DNA of 64,000 bases from VXRD01 sp965242535. Lineage in GTDB: Bacteria; Latescibacterota; UBA2968. Position 1 is the stretch's first letter, and each line of letters begins with the position of its first letter. This document shows, in pieces, positions 44,188 through 54,810 of this stretch. The position numbers and the translations under genes were made by a program. Below the pieces are notes generated by a model. That model did not search any database. It was not told where the DNA came from and worked only from the letters and a program-made list of their open reading frames with translations. The stretch lies in contig OZ251458.1 in NCBI GenBank assembly GCA_965242535.1, forward strand, positions 1,488,001-1,552,000. Reading direction: 5' to 3'.

Positions 44188-44224
44188 AAAAGGACTGTCC
44201 ATCTCGTCGATGGGCAGTCCTTTC
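44188..44224 (+). terminator. Rho-independent terminator, bidirectional
   Basis: AAAAGGACTG and CAGTCCTTT form a 9-bp stem with a CCAT/ATGG extension around CTCGTCG. It is flanked by A-rich sequence on the left and TTT on the right. It lies between two convergent genes and can serve both. Confidence 0.8.
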
Positions 44225-44245
44225 GCATTTGCAATGGTAAATCCG

Positions 44246-45097
44246 TCACTCGGAACGGTCTTTTGGACTATCGAGGTATTTGACGAAGACCACCTCGTTG
44301 CGCGATTCGTTGTAGAGCAATTCGTCCGCGCTCGTTTTGACCATCAGCAGGCCGAATCCGCCGGGGCGCAGGCCGCGGTTTTCTCTGACGCTCATGTGCG
44401 CGATGGGGTCGTCGGGATTGTTGACCGCCGCGTGGTCGAGCGCGTCGATGTCAAAACCCGATCCGGGATCTTCGATGCGAAACATGAGCATGCGCTCAAA
44501 TCGGAGAAACGCGATGCGGACCTTTTTGCTCGGATCGAGTTGCCCGCCCCATTCAATGGCATTGGCGAGGAGTTCATAAAATGACATGGCGATGGTCTCG
44601 CGCAGGTCTTCGGGCAAATCGGCTTCCAGTTGCATCACGAAATTTCGCATCCGAGCCGCGGCTTTTTGATCGCAGGGCACGAGCAGTTCAACCCAGTTGG
44701 GCGTTGCCGAGGTCACTTCAATGGCGATTCCCCGATCGGTCGCGTCGAGGCCATCTTGCACGAGGCGAATCAACTCTTGGGGGTCTATGGGTTTGGGGAT
44801 GTAGTGATACGTCTGTTCGCGGATGGCTTTGAGCAGGGTATCCGGCGTGTCATCCGAGGTCATGACAATGACGGGCGGCGGCGCGGGCAGGGTCTTTATT
44901 TGCGACAAGAGTTCCAAACCGTTGAGCCCGGGCATCCAGATATCGGTCAGCACCAAGTCGAACGGGGCCTCGGCGATGCGGTCGTAAGCCCTTTTGCCAT
45001 CGGTCACAGTTTCCGTTGTATATCCGGCGTCCTCGAGTATGGCTTCTACCAACACTCGGGTCGGGCCATCGTCTTCGGCAATCAGTATTTTGGACAT
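44246..45097 (-). CDS. Response regulator with HATPase (anti-sigma-like) output
   Basis: In this 283-residue protein, residues 1-115 are a receiver domain with acidic pair D9-D10, phospho-acceptor D52 in LTDIWMPG and K102 in PKPID. Residues about 140-275 are a GHKL-type ATPase of the RsbW/serine-kinase class: the N box ELLANAIEW with N179, then RIEDPGSGF and PGGFGLLMVK. Such proteins can bind or phosphorylate STAS antagonists in partner-switching systems. A STAS protein (51906-52247) and a histidine kinase (48989-51916) are encoded 4-7 kb away. The IS110 element starts about 200 bp upstream of this gene. The start ATG has a weak ribosome binding site. Confidence 0.87.
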   Translation of the reverse strand: MSKILIAEDDGPTRVLVEAILEDAGYTTETVTDGKRAYDRIAEAPFDLVLTDIWMPGLNGLELLSQIKTLPAPPPVIVMTSDDTPDTLLKAIREQTYHYIPKPIDPQELIRLVQDGLDATDRGIAIEVTSATPNWVELLVPCDQKAAARMRNFVMQLEADLPEDLRETIAMSFYELLANAIEWGGQLDPSKKVRIAFLRFERMLMFRIEDPGSGFDIDALDHAAVNNPDDPIAHMSVRENRGLRPGGFGLLMVKTSADELLYNESRNEVVFVKYLDSPKDRSE

Positions 45098-45190
45098 GAT
45101 TTGTACTCGATGTTAAGCGGCAAAATAGGGGTCAGCGATCAGGGGTCAGTCCCATCAATGCAAGGACAGGCCCCCGTGCCTGTCCTTGTA

Positions 45191-45246
45191 TCTCGCCTCT
45201 CGCCTCTCGCCTCTCGCCTCTCGCCTCTCGCCTCTCGCCTCTCGCC
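45191..45246 (+). repeat. 7-bp microsatellite (TCTCGCC)8
   Basis: Eight perfect tandem copies of TCTCGCC follow a REP hairpin (45158-45183). The same hairpin-plus-heptamer arrangement occurs near 5255-5362 and 62863-63610. The array lies between the response regulator gene and the IS110 element. Confidence 0.9.
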
Positions 45247-45348
45247 TCTTGTATCTTTCGAGCGCGGTTTAATTAGGTGTTGTATCATCCTCTCAAGACC
45301 AGACATCATCATGCTCAGCTCGGGACAGGCCGCTCGCCTCTGAAGGCA

Positions 45349-45485
45349 CAGACCTTGTAGGGAGATAGGCCCCCCGACCACCGAAGTCCATACCGAAGAG
45401 TATCTAAGTCCATTGAGGCTGCATAGACAAGGTCGGTAGGCGCGGTGTGAAAGGTCGGGGCTTGAGCGGAGCGCACACACCTTAC
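45349..45485 (+). ncRNA. Candidate IS110 bridge RNA
   Basis: Immediately upstream of the transposase, GACCTTGT (45351-45358) can pair perfectly with ACAAGGTC (45427-45434), enclosing a domain with a small ATAC/GTAT hairpin and two direct AAGTCCAT repeats. A second stem pairs GGTGTG (45444-45449) with CACACC (45476-45481). Two looped domains in the long left end are what is expected of bridge RNAs, which carry target-binding and donor-binding loops. This is inference from position and pairing; loop-to-target complementarity was not tested. Confidence 0.5.
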
Positions 45486-45510
45486 AGACCCCTCATCACA
45501 GGAGGCTACG

Positions 45511-46518
45511 ATGTCGAAATCCCAACCCGCATTTGCCGGCATTGATGTCAGTGCCCGTACCCTCAACGTTGCCTTGGCCAGACCGGGGCACGCCCTCAAG
45601 GAGATGACCTTTGACAACACGCCACAGGCGCACAAGCGCTTGCTCAAGGCGTTGACCAAGGGCGGGCGGCACGTCTGTGTCTGCCTCGAAGCGACCGGGC
45701 TTTATAGCCTGAAGGTGGCTTTGGCTTTGCATCATCACCGCTGCACGCACGTCATGGTCGTCAATCCCAAGGCGATGAGCAACTACGCGCAGGCGCGCAT
45801 GCAACGCGCCAAGACGGATAAACTCGATGCGGTGATGATCCTTGATTATGCCCAGCGCATGCCTTTTGTGGCTTGGAAGCCGCCGAGCGAGCGCATCTTG
45901 CAACGGCAAGCGGTGATGAGACGGGTGAACCAACTCACCCAAGCGATCATCCGCGAGCACAGCCGCGCCCATGCCCAAGGCTACCACATCAACAGCACCG
46001 GCCTCATCGCCCGCGATATGGCGGTGCATATTCGCCACCTGAAACGCCGCATCCAGTACTTGGAAGCCCAAGCCCTCAAGTTGATTGAGCAGGACGAGAC
46101 GCTCCAGCGCGCCTATCAACGCCTCTGTTCCGTCCCCGGCATCGCCCAAAAAAGTGCCTTGCGAATCTTGGCCGAGGTGGCACTCTTGCCCCAAGATATG
46201 ACACCGGCCCAATGGGTCGCACACGCAGGGCTGGACCCCAAACCGAAACAATCCGGAACCGCCAATCCCGCCCGACGCATCTCGAAAACGGGTAATAAGT
46301 ACCTCCGACACGCCTTGTATATGCCGGCGCTGGTCGCCAGCAGACACCAAGCCCGGGTCAAAGCCTTCTATGATAAACTCACGGACCGAGGGAAGAAACC
46401 TTTGCAGGCCATCGTTGCGGTGATGCGAAAGTTGTTGCATTCAATTTGGGGGATGTTCCGACACGACCAAGATTTTGAGGGCGAAAAATTCTATCGAACT
46501 ACCCCGCAAACCCCTTGA
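45511..46518 (+). CDS. IS110-family transposase (DEDD recombinase)
   Basis: This 335-residue transposase has an N-terminal DEDD RuvC-like domain: D12 in GIDVS, E60 in CLEATG, D103 and D106 in KTDKLDA. The C-terminal Transposase_20 domain begins at SVPGIAQKSA (about 207) and contains the conserved RISKTGNKYLRH segment near 256-267 with a candidate catalytic serine. The length fits complete IS110-type enzymes. These recombinases use a bridge RNA to choose target and donor sites. The ATG follows CAGGAGG. No frameshift is seen, so the element may be active. Confidence 0.93.
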   Translation: MSKSQPAFAGIDVSARTLNVALARPGHALKEMTFDNTPQAHKRLLKALTKGGRHVCVCLEATGLYSLKVALALHHHRCTHVMVVNPKAMSNYAQARMQRAKTDKLDAVMILDYAQRMPFVAWKPPSERILQRQAVMRRVNQLTQAIIREHSRAHAQGYHINSTGLIARDMAVHIRHLKRRIQYLEAQALKLIEQDETLQRAYQRLCSVPGIAQKSALRILAEVALLPQDMTPAQWVAHAGLDPKPKQSGTANPARRISKTGNKYLRHALYMPALVASRHQARVKAFYDKLTDRGKKPLQAIVAVMRKLLHSIWGMFRHDQDFEGEKFYRTTPQTP

Positions 46519-46562
46519 ACTTTAAGAGAGTATCTCCCGTCTCCCGTCTCCCGTCTCCCCTC

Positions 46563-47261
46563 TCAAAGCGAGGAGATGAATTCTTCAAGCGCGTTTTGAA
46601 CCGCCGACAGCTCGCGTTCGAGTTGCCGGCAGGTCGTGCGCGCATCGCGCAAGTGACCGGCTTTGCCCATCTGTTCAAGCGCGGCGGTCGTTTGATGGGC
46701 CGCGCGGGCGTCAAAATTGGCGACTGCCCCCTTGAGCGCGTGGGCGGCTTGGCGCAGGTCTTCGGGCGATTGCCGGTCGATGGCGCGGTGCAATGCGGCG
46801 ATTTGGCCGGGCAGTTCTTCCGAGAAAATAGCGACCATTTTTTCGAGGATTTGCATTCTGCCGCCCACCCGCGCCACGATGCCCTGGACGTCTATCGGCG
46901 GCGTTTCGGGGCTGGCGTTTGAGGGGAACAGATTTTGCAACAGGGCGAAGAGTTGATCCGCGTGAACCGGTCTGATCAGGGTTGCTGTTGCGCCCGCGTC
47001 GAGACAGGGTTGTGCGTATTCCTCCCGAGAGACGAGGCCGATGCTGAGGACGCCCGGTCGCACCTGTGCGATTTGCTCGGCGACATCTCGACACTCGTCT
47101 ATGTCGATCAGCGCGATGCGATGCGATATGTCGGGCAGATCCGGAGCGGACGCGACTCGATAGCCCTTTTGTTCGAGCAGTGCGCGGAGCAAGTGGCGAT
47201 GGATGGGGTTGCGGTCGAGGACGAGCGCGTCGCATTCGCCTAATGTCGGGGCATTGTCCAT
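46563..47261 (-). CDS. Receiver-like plus Hpt phosphotransfer protein
   Basis: In this 232-residue protein, residues 8-112 form a receiver-like domain with D53/D55 in LIDIDEC, but the conserved lysine before proline is replaced by arginine (IRPVH), so phosphorylation control may be lost or altered. Residues about 130-225 are an Hpt four-helix domain with phospho-accepting H174 in AAHALKGAVANF. It can thus relay phosphate between the hybrid kinase at 48989 and a receiver such as that of the 44246-45097 protein. The start ATG 47261 has GGAG 10 nt upstream; longer readings upstream are unlikely. The stop codon abuts the TCTCCCG repeats beyond the IS element. Confidence 0.85.
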   Translation of the reverse strand: MDNAPTLGECDALVLDRNPIHRHLLRALLEQKGYRVASAPDLPDISHRIALIDIDECRDVAEQIAQVRPGVLSIGLVSREEYAQPCLDAGATATLIRPVHADQLFALLQNLFPSNASPETPPIDVQGIVARVGGRMQILEKMVAIFSEELPGQIAALHRAIDRQSPEDLRQAAHALKGAVANFDARAAHQTTAALEQMGKAGHLRDARTTCRQLERELSAVQNALEEFISSL

Positions 47262-47481
47262 CGTATCCGATCTCCAAAGCGGGACGACTTTATGGCACGC
47301 TATTAACTTAAGTACAACGGATTGAGGGATTGTGTCAACTACTATTGTGCGAGTGGATGGTTGCGAATCCGCCTGCGGGAGAATACATTTTTCGTTGACT
47401 TCTGCCATCGCGTGTACAATCTTATGGGGAGATGGCGTCTCACCCGGAGCATCGCTATTCCGATTTTTTTTAGGAGGGGTT

Positions 47482-47721
47482 ATGGATCTCAAGGATTTGG
47501 ATCGCATCCACAAGGAACAGGAAGAACGGCGAAAGTTCAGCAACATTCTTCGCCATTTTGAGGAAAGAAAAAACTTGCGGAACGGGCTTATCGTGATCGT
47601 GGTCGTCATCGTTTTGGTCATTGTGCTTTACGGCCTTAAAGAGATGAATTTTCTCTTTGAATCCATTCCGGGCAATGACCCCGTGGAACAGGTGACGCCG
47701 CAGGAATCAGAGCCTGAATAA
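47482..47721 (+). CDS. Small single-pass membrane protein
   Basis: This 79-residue protein has a charged N-terminal helix (KEQEERRKF), one strong membrane segment at about 35-52 (GLIVIVVVIVLVIVLYG) and an acidic C terminus. The start ATG 47482 follows a very good TAGGAGGGG. It is isolated, with a repeat-rich region downstream. It is divergent from the Hpt gene, 220 bp away. No family is recognised; it could be an accessory to the adjacent signalling proteins, though nothing in the sequence shows this. Confidence 0.7.
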   Translation: MDLKDLDRIHKEQEERRKFSNILRHFEERKNLRNGLIVIVVVIVLVIVLYGLKEMNFLFESIPGNDPVEQVTPQESEPE

Positions 47722-47757
47722 GTCCCATCATCCGTAGGGACATGCCTCCGTGCCATC

Positions 47758-48322
47758 TGTACCAACTAATTACTCTGTAAATTAAGTTATTCTCAATTTT
47801 GATACGCACCAACCCGCACCGACGTGGCTCGCTTTTCTAAGAAGCTATCTAAAAACTCGGACCGTCATTGAGATAGCCACAAAAGCATTCGCTTTTCGCA
47901 GGTCAAAACCATATCTATCGCAAAAATAGGATGCCTTGATTCCCCCCTTCCTCGCAGGAAGGGGGGCTAGGGGGGTAGGTCCCAATAATTTTTAGATGGC
48001 TTCTAAAGCGTTTGGTCCTACAGCATCGTGGGTTGCCTTCGATGCCTTCGGCGACCTACTTTTTGTCAACAGCAACAAAAAGTAGGCAAAAAATGCCGCT
48101 CTCATGCGCCGAGGGGCTAGCACAGCGCAAAGTGCTTTTGTAATCGCACGACATGAGTCAGCCTGCAAAGTGGGTTGCAAAATGGCTGTGGGTTGCGAGA
48201 CGGACTTGCGCGCTGTGCTTAATGGCTTTCGTTAATGGGCTTTTGCGATGGCACGTTTGGCGATGGCTTTTCTGAAGGACGGTGGAACAGCAAAGCGTCC
48301 CGATAATGAATTAGTTGGTACA
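47758..48322 (-). repeat. Long dispersed repeat (LR), copy 3, interrupted by MITE E
   Basis: The ends are inverted: TGTACCAACTAATT at 47758 and its complement ending at 48322, each bordered by a REP-type hairpin half outside. Without MITE E and one target copy the element would be about 399 bp. The palindrome CCTACTTTTTG/CAAAAAGTAGG is at 48055-48086. It is inverted relative to copies 1 and 2. The 716-bp gap between the small membrane protein and Uma2 genes is almost wholly this element; no gene is seen. Confidence 0.8.
47841..48003 (+). mobile_element. MITE-like element, copy E, with proven target duplication
   Basis: This 163-bp element is flanked by TAA at 47838-47840 and 48004-48006. It interrupts LR copy 3; the same stretch in LR copy 2 (41968-41974 region, complementary strand) has a single TAA and no element, so TAA is a 3-bp target duplication. 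One end carries a single substitution (GAAGCTATC). Confidence 0.93.
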
Positions 48323-48437
48323 AATGGCCCCCGTGCCTGTCCGTGCATCCCGCCGTGAAATGGTCAGGGGGCGGTTACAATGACCTCATTTTTTGTCGAA
48401 AGCCGATAATGGATGAACGCGCGAGAGGACGGCAACC

Positions 48438-48986
48438 ATGGTCATCGCCAAGCCCAGAGTCAAGTTCACCTACGAAGACTACCTGCACGCGCCGGAAGAT
48501 CAGCACTACGAACTTTTGGATGGAGAGTTGGTCGTGGCTCCTGCCCCGGGAGAACTTCACCAGAGCGTTTCGGCGTTGCTCGGATGGAAATTGGTTCAAT
48601 TTGCGTCCGAGAATCGCTTGGGGCGGGTCTATCACGCGCCCTTTGACGTGGTGCTGTCGCATGTGGATGTGGTGCAACCCGATTTGATATTCGTCTCTCA
48701 TGAGCGTGCCCACATCATCACCGATGCCAATATTCAGGGCGCGCCGGATTTGGCGATCGAAATTTTGTCCCCCTCCACAGCTGCCCGCGACCAGACGTTT
48801 AAGCGCGCCCTGTATGCGATGCACGGCGTGCGGGAGTACTGGATGGTGGATGCAAACGCGAAAACCATAACCGTTCTGCTGCTGGGCGAGCGCGGTTTCG
48901 ACGTTGTCAACACCTACCGCGAAGGGGAAATTTTGACTTCGCCCACCTTGCGCGGTTTCGCTTTGGACCTCGACGACATATTTTGA
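48438..48986 (+). CDS. Uma2 family (DUF820) PD-(D/E)XK nuclease-like protein
   Basis: This 182-residue protein has the restriction-endonuclease-like fold of the Uma2 family. E25 lies in YELLDGEL, the D82 position in VQPDLIFVS and E108 in LAIEILSPST, where metal-binding acidic residues are expected. Its function is poorly known; members are very numerous in some phyla and proposed to be nucleases. The start ATG follows GAGAGGA. The stop lies 2 bp before the ATG of the hybrid histidine kinase, so the two are translated from one message. No toxin-antitoxin partner is seen. Confidence 0.85.
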   Translation: MVIAKPRVKFTYEDYLHAPEDQHYELLDGELVVAPAPGELHQSVSALLGWKLVQFASENRLGRVYHAPFDVVLSHVDVVQPDLIFVSHERAHIITDANIQGAPDLAIEILSPSTAARDQTFKRALYAMHGVREYWMVDANAKTITVLLLGERGFDVVNTYREGEILTSPTLRGFALDLDDIF

Positions 48987-48988
48987 AC

Positions 48989-51905
<2,917 letters not shown>

Positions 51906-51916
<11 letters not shown>

Positions 51917-52247
51917 AGAAACGACGCGGGGGGATGTCCGCATCATCGAGCTCGACGGTCAGGTGACGGACCGCGAGATGTCGGAATTGACGGCGTACGT
52001 CACCGAGTCTCTCGACCAAAATCCGGGGATGCAGATGGTTTTGGATTTGGGGCAAGTGCGCTGGTTGAACAGCATGGCGTTTGGGGTTTTGACCGCGCTG
52101 TTGCAACGGTTACGCAAGGCCGAGGGCGATTTGAAACTCGCCAATGCCCACGATCACGTGATCAGCGTTTTTGTGCAAACGCAACTCATCAAAATTTTCG
52201 ATCTCTACGATTCCGTGGATGAGGCCGTGGCGGCGTTTCAGACGTGA
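51906..52247 (+). CDS. STAS-domain anti-sigma factor antagonist
   Basis: This 113-residue single STAS domain is of the SpoIIAA/RsbV class, which binds anti-sigma kinases when its conserved serine is unphosphorylated. The serine is S56 in WLNSMAFGVL, followed by a helix of the expected length. The ATG overlaps the end of the hybrid kinase gene by 11 nt, with AAGGGAA upstream, so both are made together. The natural partner here is the receiver-HATPase protein at 44246-45097. No sigma factor gene is present in the window. Confidence 0.9.
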
Positions 52248-52296
52248 ATGTTTTGCTTGCGTTAAAACGAAATTTTGGTATTTTTAGACCCAGCAA

Positions 52297-52373
52297 CGGG
52301 GCGTGGCTCAGCCCGGTAGAGCGCCTGCTTCGGGAGCAGGAGGCCGGAGGTTCAAATCCTCTCGCCCCGACCA
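52297..52373 (+). tRNA. tRNA-Pro (anticodon CGG)
   Basis: The cloverleaf is complete: acceptor CGGGGCG/CGCCCCG, D arm GCTCAGCCCGGTAGAGC, anticodon stem CCTGC/GCAGG with loop TTCGGGA (anticodon CGG), T arm GGAGG-TTCAAAT-CCTCT and encoded CCA. It lies between the STAS gene and a PhyH operon and is followed by a stem-loop. It reads CCG codons. Confidence 0.95.
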
Positions 52374-52378
52374 CTCGG

Positions 52379-52416
52379 AACAAGGGGTTGCGTCGATTTG
52401 ACGCGACCCCTTGTGT
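52379..52416 (+). terminator. Stem-loop terminator after tRNA-Pro
   Basis: ACAAGGGGT and ACCCCTTGT pair, extended by GCGTC/GACGC around a GATTT loop. It starts about 6 nt after the tRNA and is followed by GTTATT. The stem is strong but the T tract short. Confidence 0.65.
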
Positions 52417-52516
52417 TATTATGAGGGAGCAGTCATCACTTTCCCATTTACCGAAGATGGGCGAGTGCGTATAATTGCCTTGAAACCGTGCAGATCGAAT
52501 AACAAAGGAGCGCGTC

Positions 52517-53326
52517 ATGCCCGTGCTGACAGAGGACGAAATCCGCTTTTTCAAACGCGAGGGCTATTTGGTGAAGAAAGGGGCTCTCGATCCCGAGTTG
52601 TGCGCCCGTGCGCGAGAACGCCTGTGGGACGATCCGCCGCCGAGCTTGAAAAAAGACGAGCCCGATTCATGGATCGGCCCCATCAAACCGGAGGAAGAAT
52701 CGCTGGACAAAAGCAATTACAAGCGCGGTTATCGCTGGCAATACCGCAAAGTGGGCAAAGAGCCGTGGATGATCGAGCTGTTGGCGAAAAATCCAATCGT
52801 GTGGGGCGCGGCCGAGCAGATGCTGGGCACGGGCAATTTTCCCGAGCCCAAAGGCGTGCGCGGCATTTATTGCACCTTGCCTTATGGCGATGTTCCACGC
52901 GCGCCGCGCCACCTGCACGTCGATGCCCACCCGTTCAATTTTGCAGTCGTGGGATACATCGACCACGTCCCCAAAGATGGCGGCGGGTTCGCGGTTTGGC
53001 CGAAGAGCCATCGCGCGTTCTTTTTCGATTACCAGTCGCGCTACCGCAAGGAGCCAACGCCGCGCTTGGAGATTCACAAAGCGCAATTTCAAGCCCGCGA
53101 GGAAAATTCGTACCAAACGCATGGCGATCCCGGGGACATCGTTTTTTGGCACCACCGCATCGGCCACATGGCGTCGCCCAATTATTCGCGGCAAATCCGC
53201 AAAGCCGTGCTGTACGATTTCGCGCTAAACGACATGCCCCGCCTCCAAGAAGAACCCCCCGGCGATGATATTTGGGTCGATTGGTCAGACGCGGTTAGAG
53301 ATGTGCCGATCGGAGACGACGCGTGA
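52517..53326 (+). CDS. PhyH family Fe(II)/2-oxoglutarate dioxygenase
   Basis: This 269-residue PhyH-type enzyme has an iron pair H134-x-D136 in HLHVDAHPFN and a distal histidine, most likely H217, in HHRIGHMAS, with R229 after it as the 2-oxoglutarate contact. WPKSHRAF replaces the usual PGSH loop, so it is a distinct subgroup. The start ATG follows AAGGAGC. It is the first gene of a tight operon: its stop overlaps the start of a 30-residue membrane micro-protein (TGATG), followed by a second PhyH and a FucU-type mutarotase. A sugar-containing substrate is therefore plausible. Confidence 0.88.
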   Translation: MPVLTEDEIRFFKREGYLVKKGALDPELCARARERLWDDPPPSLKKDEPDSWIGPIKPEEESLDKSNYKRGYRWQYRKVGKEPWMIELLAKNPIVWGAAEQMLGTGNFPEPKGVRGIYCTLPYGDVPRAPRHLHVDAHPFNFAVVGYIDHVPKDGGGFAVWPKSHRAFFFDYQSRYRKEPTPRLEIHKAQFQAREENSYQTHGDPGDIVFWHHRIGHMASPNYSRQIRKAVLYDFALNDMPRLQEEPPGDDIWVDWSDAVRDVPIGDDA

Positions 53327-53418
53327 TGGATGTTCGATTTTGGGCGATTATATGGGTGGTCATCGTCGCCGCTGTGCTCGGCGTGTTTTTGTACTACGCG
53401 ATCAAGTCGTATAAGTGA
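53326..53418 (+). CDS. 30-residue membrane micro-protein
   Basis: This short gene starts at an ATG overlapping the PhyH stop by one base (TGATG), with GGAG about 10 nt upstream, and ends 12 bp before the next PhyH gene. The product MDVRFW... has a single hydrophobic segment at about residues 6-24 (AIIWVVIVAAVLGVFLYY) and a basic C terminus (KSYK), so it should be a single-pass membrane peptide with its basic end in the cytoplasm. No family is recognised. Position, coupling and a clean membrane segment support it as a real gene. Confidence 0.6.
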   Translation: MDVRFWAIIWVVIVAAVLGVFLYYAIKSYK

Positions 53419-53430
53419 AAGGAGAACGCT

Positions 53431-54171
53431 GTGCAGAACCATCAGCAACACATTTTTGAACTCGACATCTACGGCTTTACGGTGGTCGAAAATGTTTTGA
53501 CCACCGAAGAATCCGACGAGATGCGAGCGGCGTTGATCCGCTGCGAGCGGGAAGTCGGTACGGAGACCGCGCATCGCGGAAGCGCGCGCCACGTCGCCAA
53601 TTTGCCGACCTTGGATCGCGTGTTTCACAAGACCATCGACCATGCGCGGATACTCCCGTTGCTGGAACACTATCTCGAGAAATCGCTCATCCTCGGTAGC
53701 TTAAACGCCCGCATCGTGCGCCCGGGCGATCCAGACCAGGGGTTGCACAGCGACATCCCACGGGAAATGCTGAACGCCCATTCGCCGGTGATGATGAATA
53801 CGGTCTGGATGCTCGACGATTTCTCGCGGACAAACGGCGGCACGCGCGTCGTGCCCGGCTCGCACAAAAGCGGGTTGGCGACGCCGCCCGAGAATGTGTC
53901 CGTCAAGCACATCGCCCAACCCGAAGCCCCTGCGGGCAGCGTCATCGTTTTCAATGGTCAAACGTGGCATGCGGGCGGCGCGAACACGGGCACGGCCAAT
54001 CGCCACGCTTTGTTCGGCCACTATCGCAAACGCATGTGCGTGTTTCAAGTTGATCCCCACGATGATTTCCCACCCGAATGGTTCGACGGCCTGACAGACC
54101 GCCAAAAGCAACTGATGAGAATGACCAAGGGCCTCAACACGCGCCACGCCGCCGATTTTCATTTTCGATAG
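53431..54171 (+). CDS. PhyH family Fe(II)/2-oxoglutarate dioxygenase
   Basis: This 246-residue PhyH enzyme has an iron site H106-x-D108 in GLHSDIP, the PGSHKSG loop and distal H180 in TWHAGGAN, followed by R191. It starts with GTG at 53431 after AAAGGAG. It is more compact than the other copies and differs strongly from the PhyH encoded 105 bp upstream, so the two probably act on different positions or substrates. The FucU-type mutarotase gene starts 9 bp after its stop. Confidence 0.9.
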   Translation: MQNHQQHIFELDIYGFTVVENVLTTEESDEMRAALIRCEREVGTETAHRGSARHVANLPTLDRVFHKTIDHARILPLLEHYLEKSLILGSLNARIVRPGDPDQGLHSDIPREMLNAHSPVMMNTVWMLDDFSRTNGGTRVVPGSHKSGLATPPENVSVKHIAQPEAPAGSVIVFNGQTWHAGGANTGTANRHALFGHYRKRMCVFQVDPHDDFPPEWFDGLTDRQKQLMRMTKGLNTRHAADFHFR

Positions 54172-54180
54172 GAGTCCGAA

Positions 54181-54621
54181 ATGCTCGTGGGTATATCCCC
54201 GCTGCTCAGCCCCGAATTGCTCGCCGCGATCTATCGCATGGGACACGGCGATGAGATCGTATTAGCCGATGCCCATTTTCCCGGGCACTCGGTCAATGCC
54301 CATGTTTTGCGGGCCGATGGGTTGGGCATCGCCGATTTGCTCGAAGCCATTTTGCCCCTGTTCGCGCTGGACGCGTATGTGGATAGCCCGGTGTTTATGA
54401 TGGACGCCGTGCCCGGCGACGCGCTCGATCCCTCGGTCGAAGCCTCTTACCGCGCTGTGATCGACGGGATTTGGCCCGATGTGCCCCCCATCGCGCGCGT
54501 TGAGCGCTTTGCGTTTTACGAACAGGCGAGCCGCGCCTTTGCCGTGGTGATGACCGGCGAAACCGCCAAATACGGCAATATCATTCTCAAAAAAGGCGTG
54601 ACGCCGGTAGGGGAGAGGTGA
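54181..54621 (+). CDS. RbsD/FucU family sugar mutarotase
   Basis: This 146-residue protein is of the FucU/RbsD family, which interconverts anomers of fucose, ribose or related sugars. Family features are the opening GISPLLSPELL, the active-site GHGDEIVLADAHFP (H22, D30) and a C-terminal tyrosine motif (AKYGNIILKKG). The family normally forms decamers; the length is typical. The start ATG follows TAGGAG. As the last gene of the PhyH/micro-protein/PhyH operon it implies that a free sugar is released or consumed in the pathway. A terminator lies about 70 bp downstream. Confidence 0.92.
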   Translation: MLVGISPLLSPELLAAIYRMGHGDEIVLADAHFPGHSVNAHVLRADGLGIADLLEAILPLFALDAYVDSPVFMMDAVPGDALDPSVEASYRAVIDGIWPDVPPIARVERFAFYEQASRAFAVVMTGETAKYGNIILKKGVTPVGER

Positions 54622-54690
54622 GAAGCATTTGTACCAATGAAATGTTTGAAGGGTGGGCAGAGGCAGAAAGCCGATAGCCATAAAAAAATT

Positions 54691-54726
54691 AAAAGCCCGG
54701 ACTCAGTGCGAGCACGGGCTTGTGTT
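54691..54726 (+). terminator. Terminator after the FucU gene
   Basis: AAGCCCG (54693-54699) pairs with CGGGCTT (54715-54721) around a loop with TCAGTGCGA, followed by GTGTTTGTG. Stem and loop closely match the terminator at 20249-20283. Confidence 0.7.
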
Positions 54727-54810
54727 TGTGATGCGTAGCCGAGAACCAACGGGGCATCTGCCAGGGAGTTGAAGACTTTGGCGACATCTCAACTTTTTAC
54801 GGCCATCTCG

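Larger units (their letters stand above)
45305..46530 (+). mobile_element. IS110-family insertion sequence
   Basis: An apparently intact transposase gene is preceded by about 200 bp of structured non-coding sequence and followed by a very short right end. This is the layout of IS110-group elements whose bridge RNA lies in the long left end. IS110 elements make no classical terminal inverted repeats, so the boundaries are estimates. Heptamer-type repeats (TCTCGCC on the left, TCTCCCG on the right at 46526-46555) flank it and may be the split target. Confidence 0.7.

Noticed and set aside
52189..52554. Minus-strand open frame containing ARGFEPPASCSRSRR
   Set aside because: This is the familiar spurious translation of the antisense strand of tRNA-Pro; the tRNA at 52297-52373 explains it.
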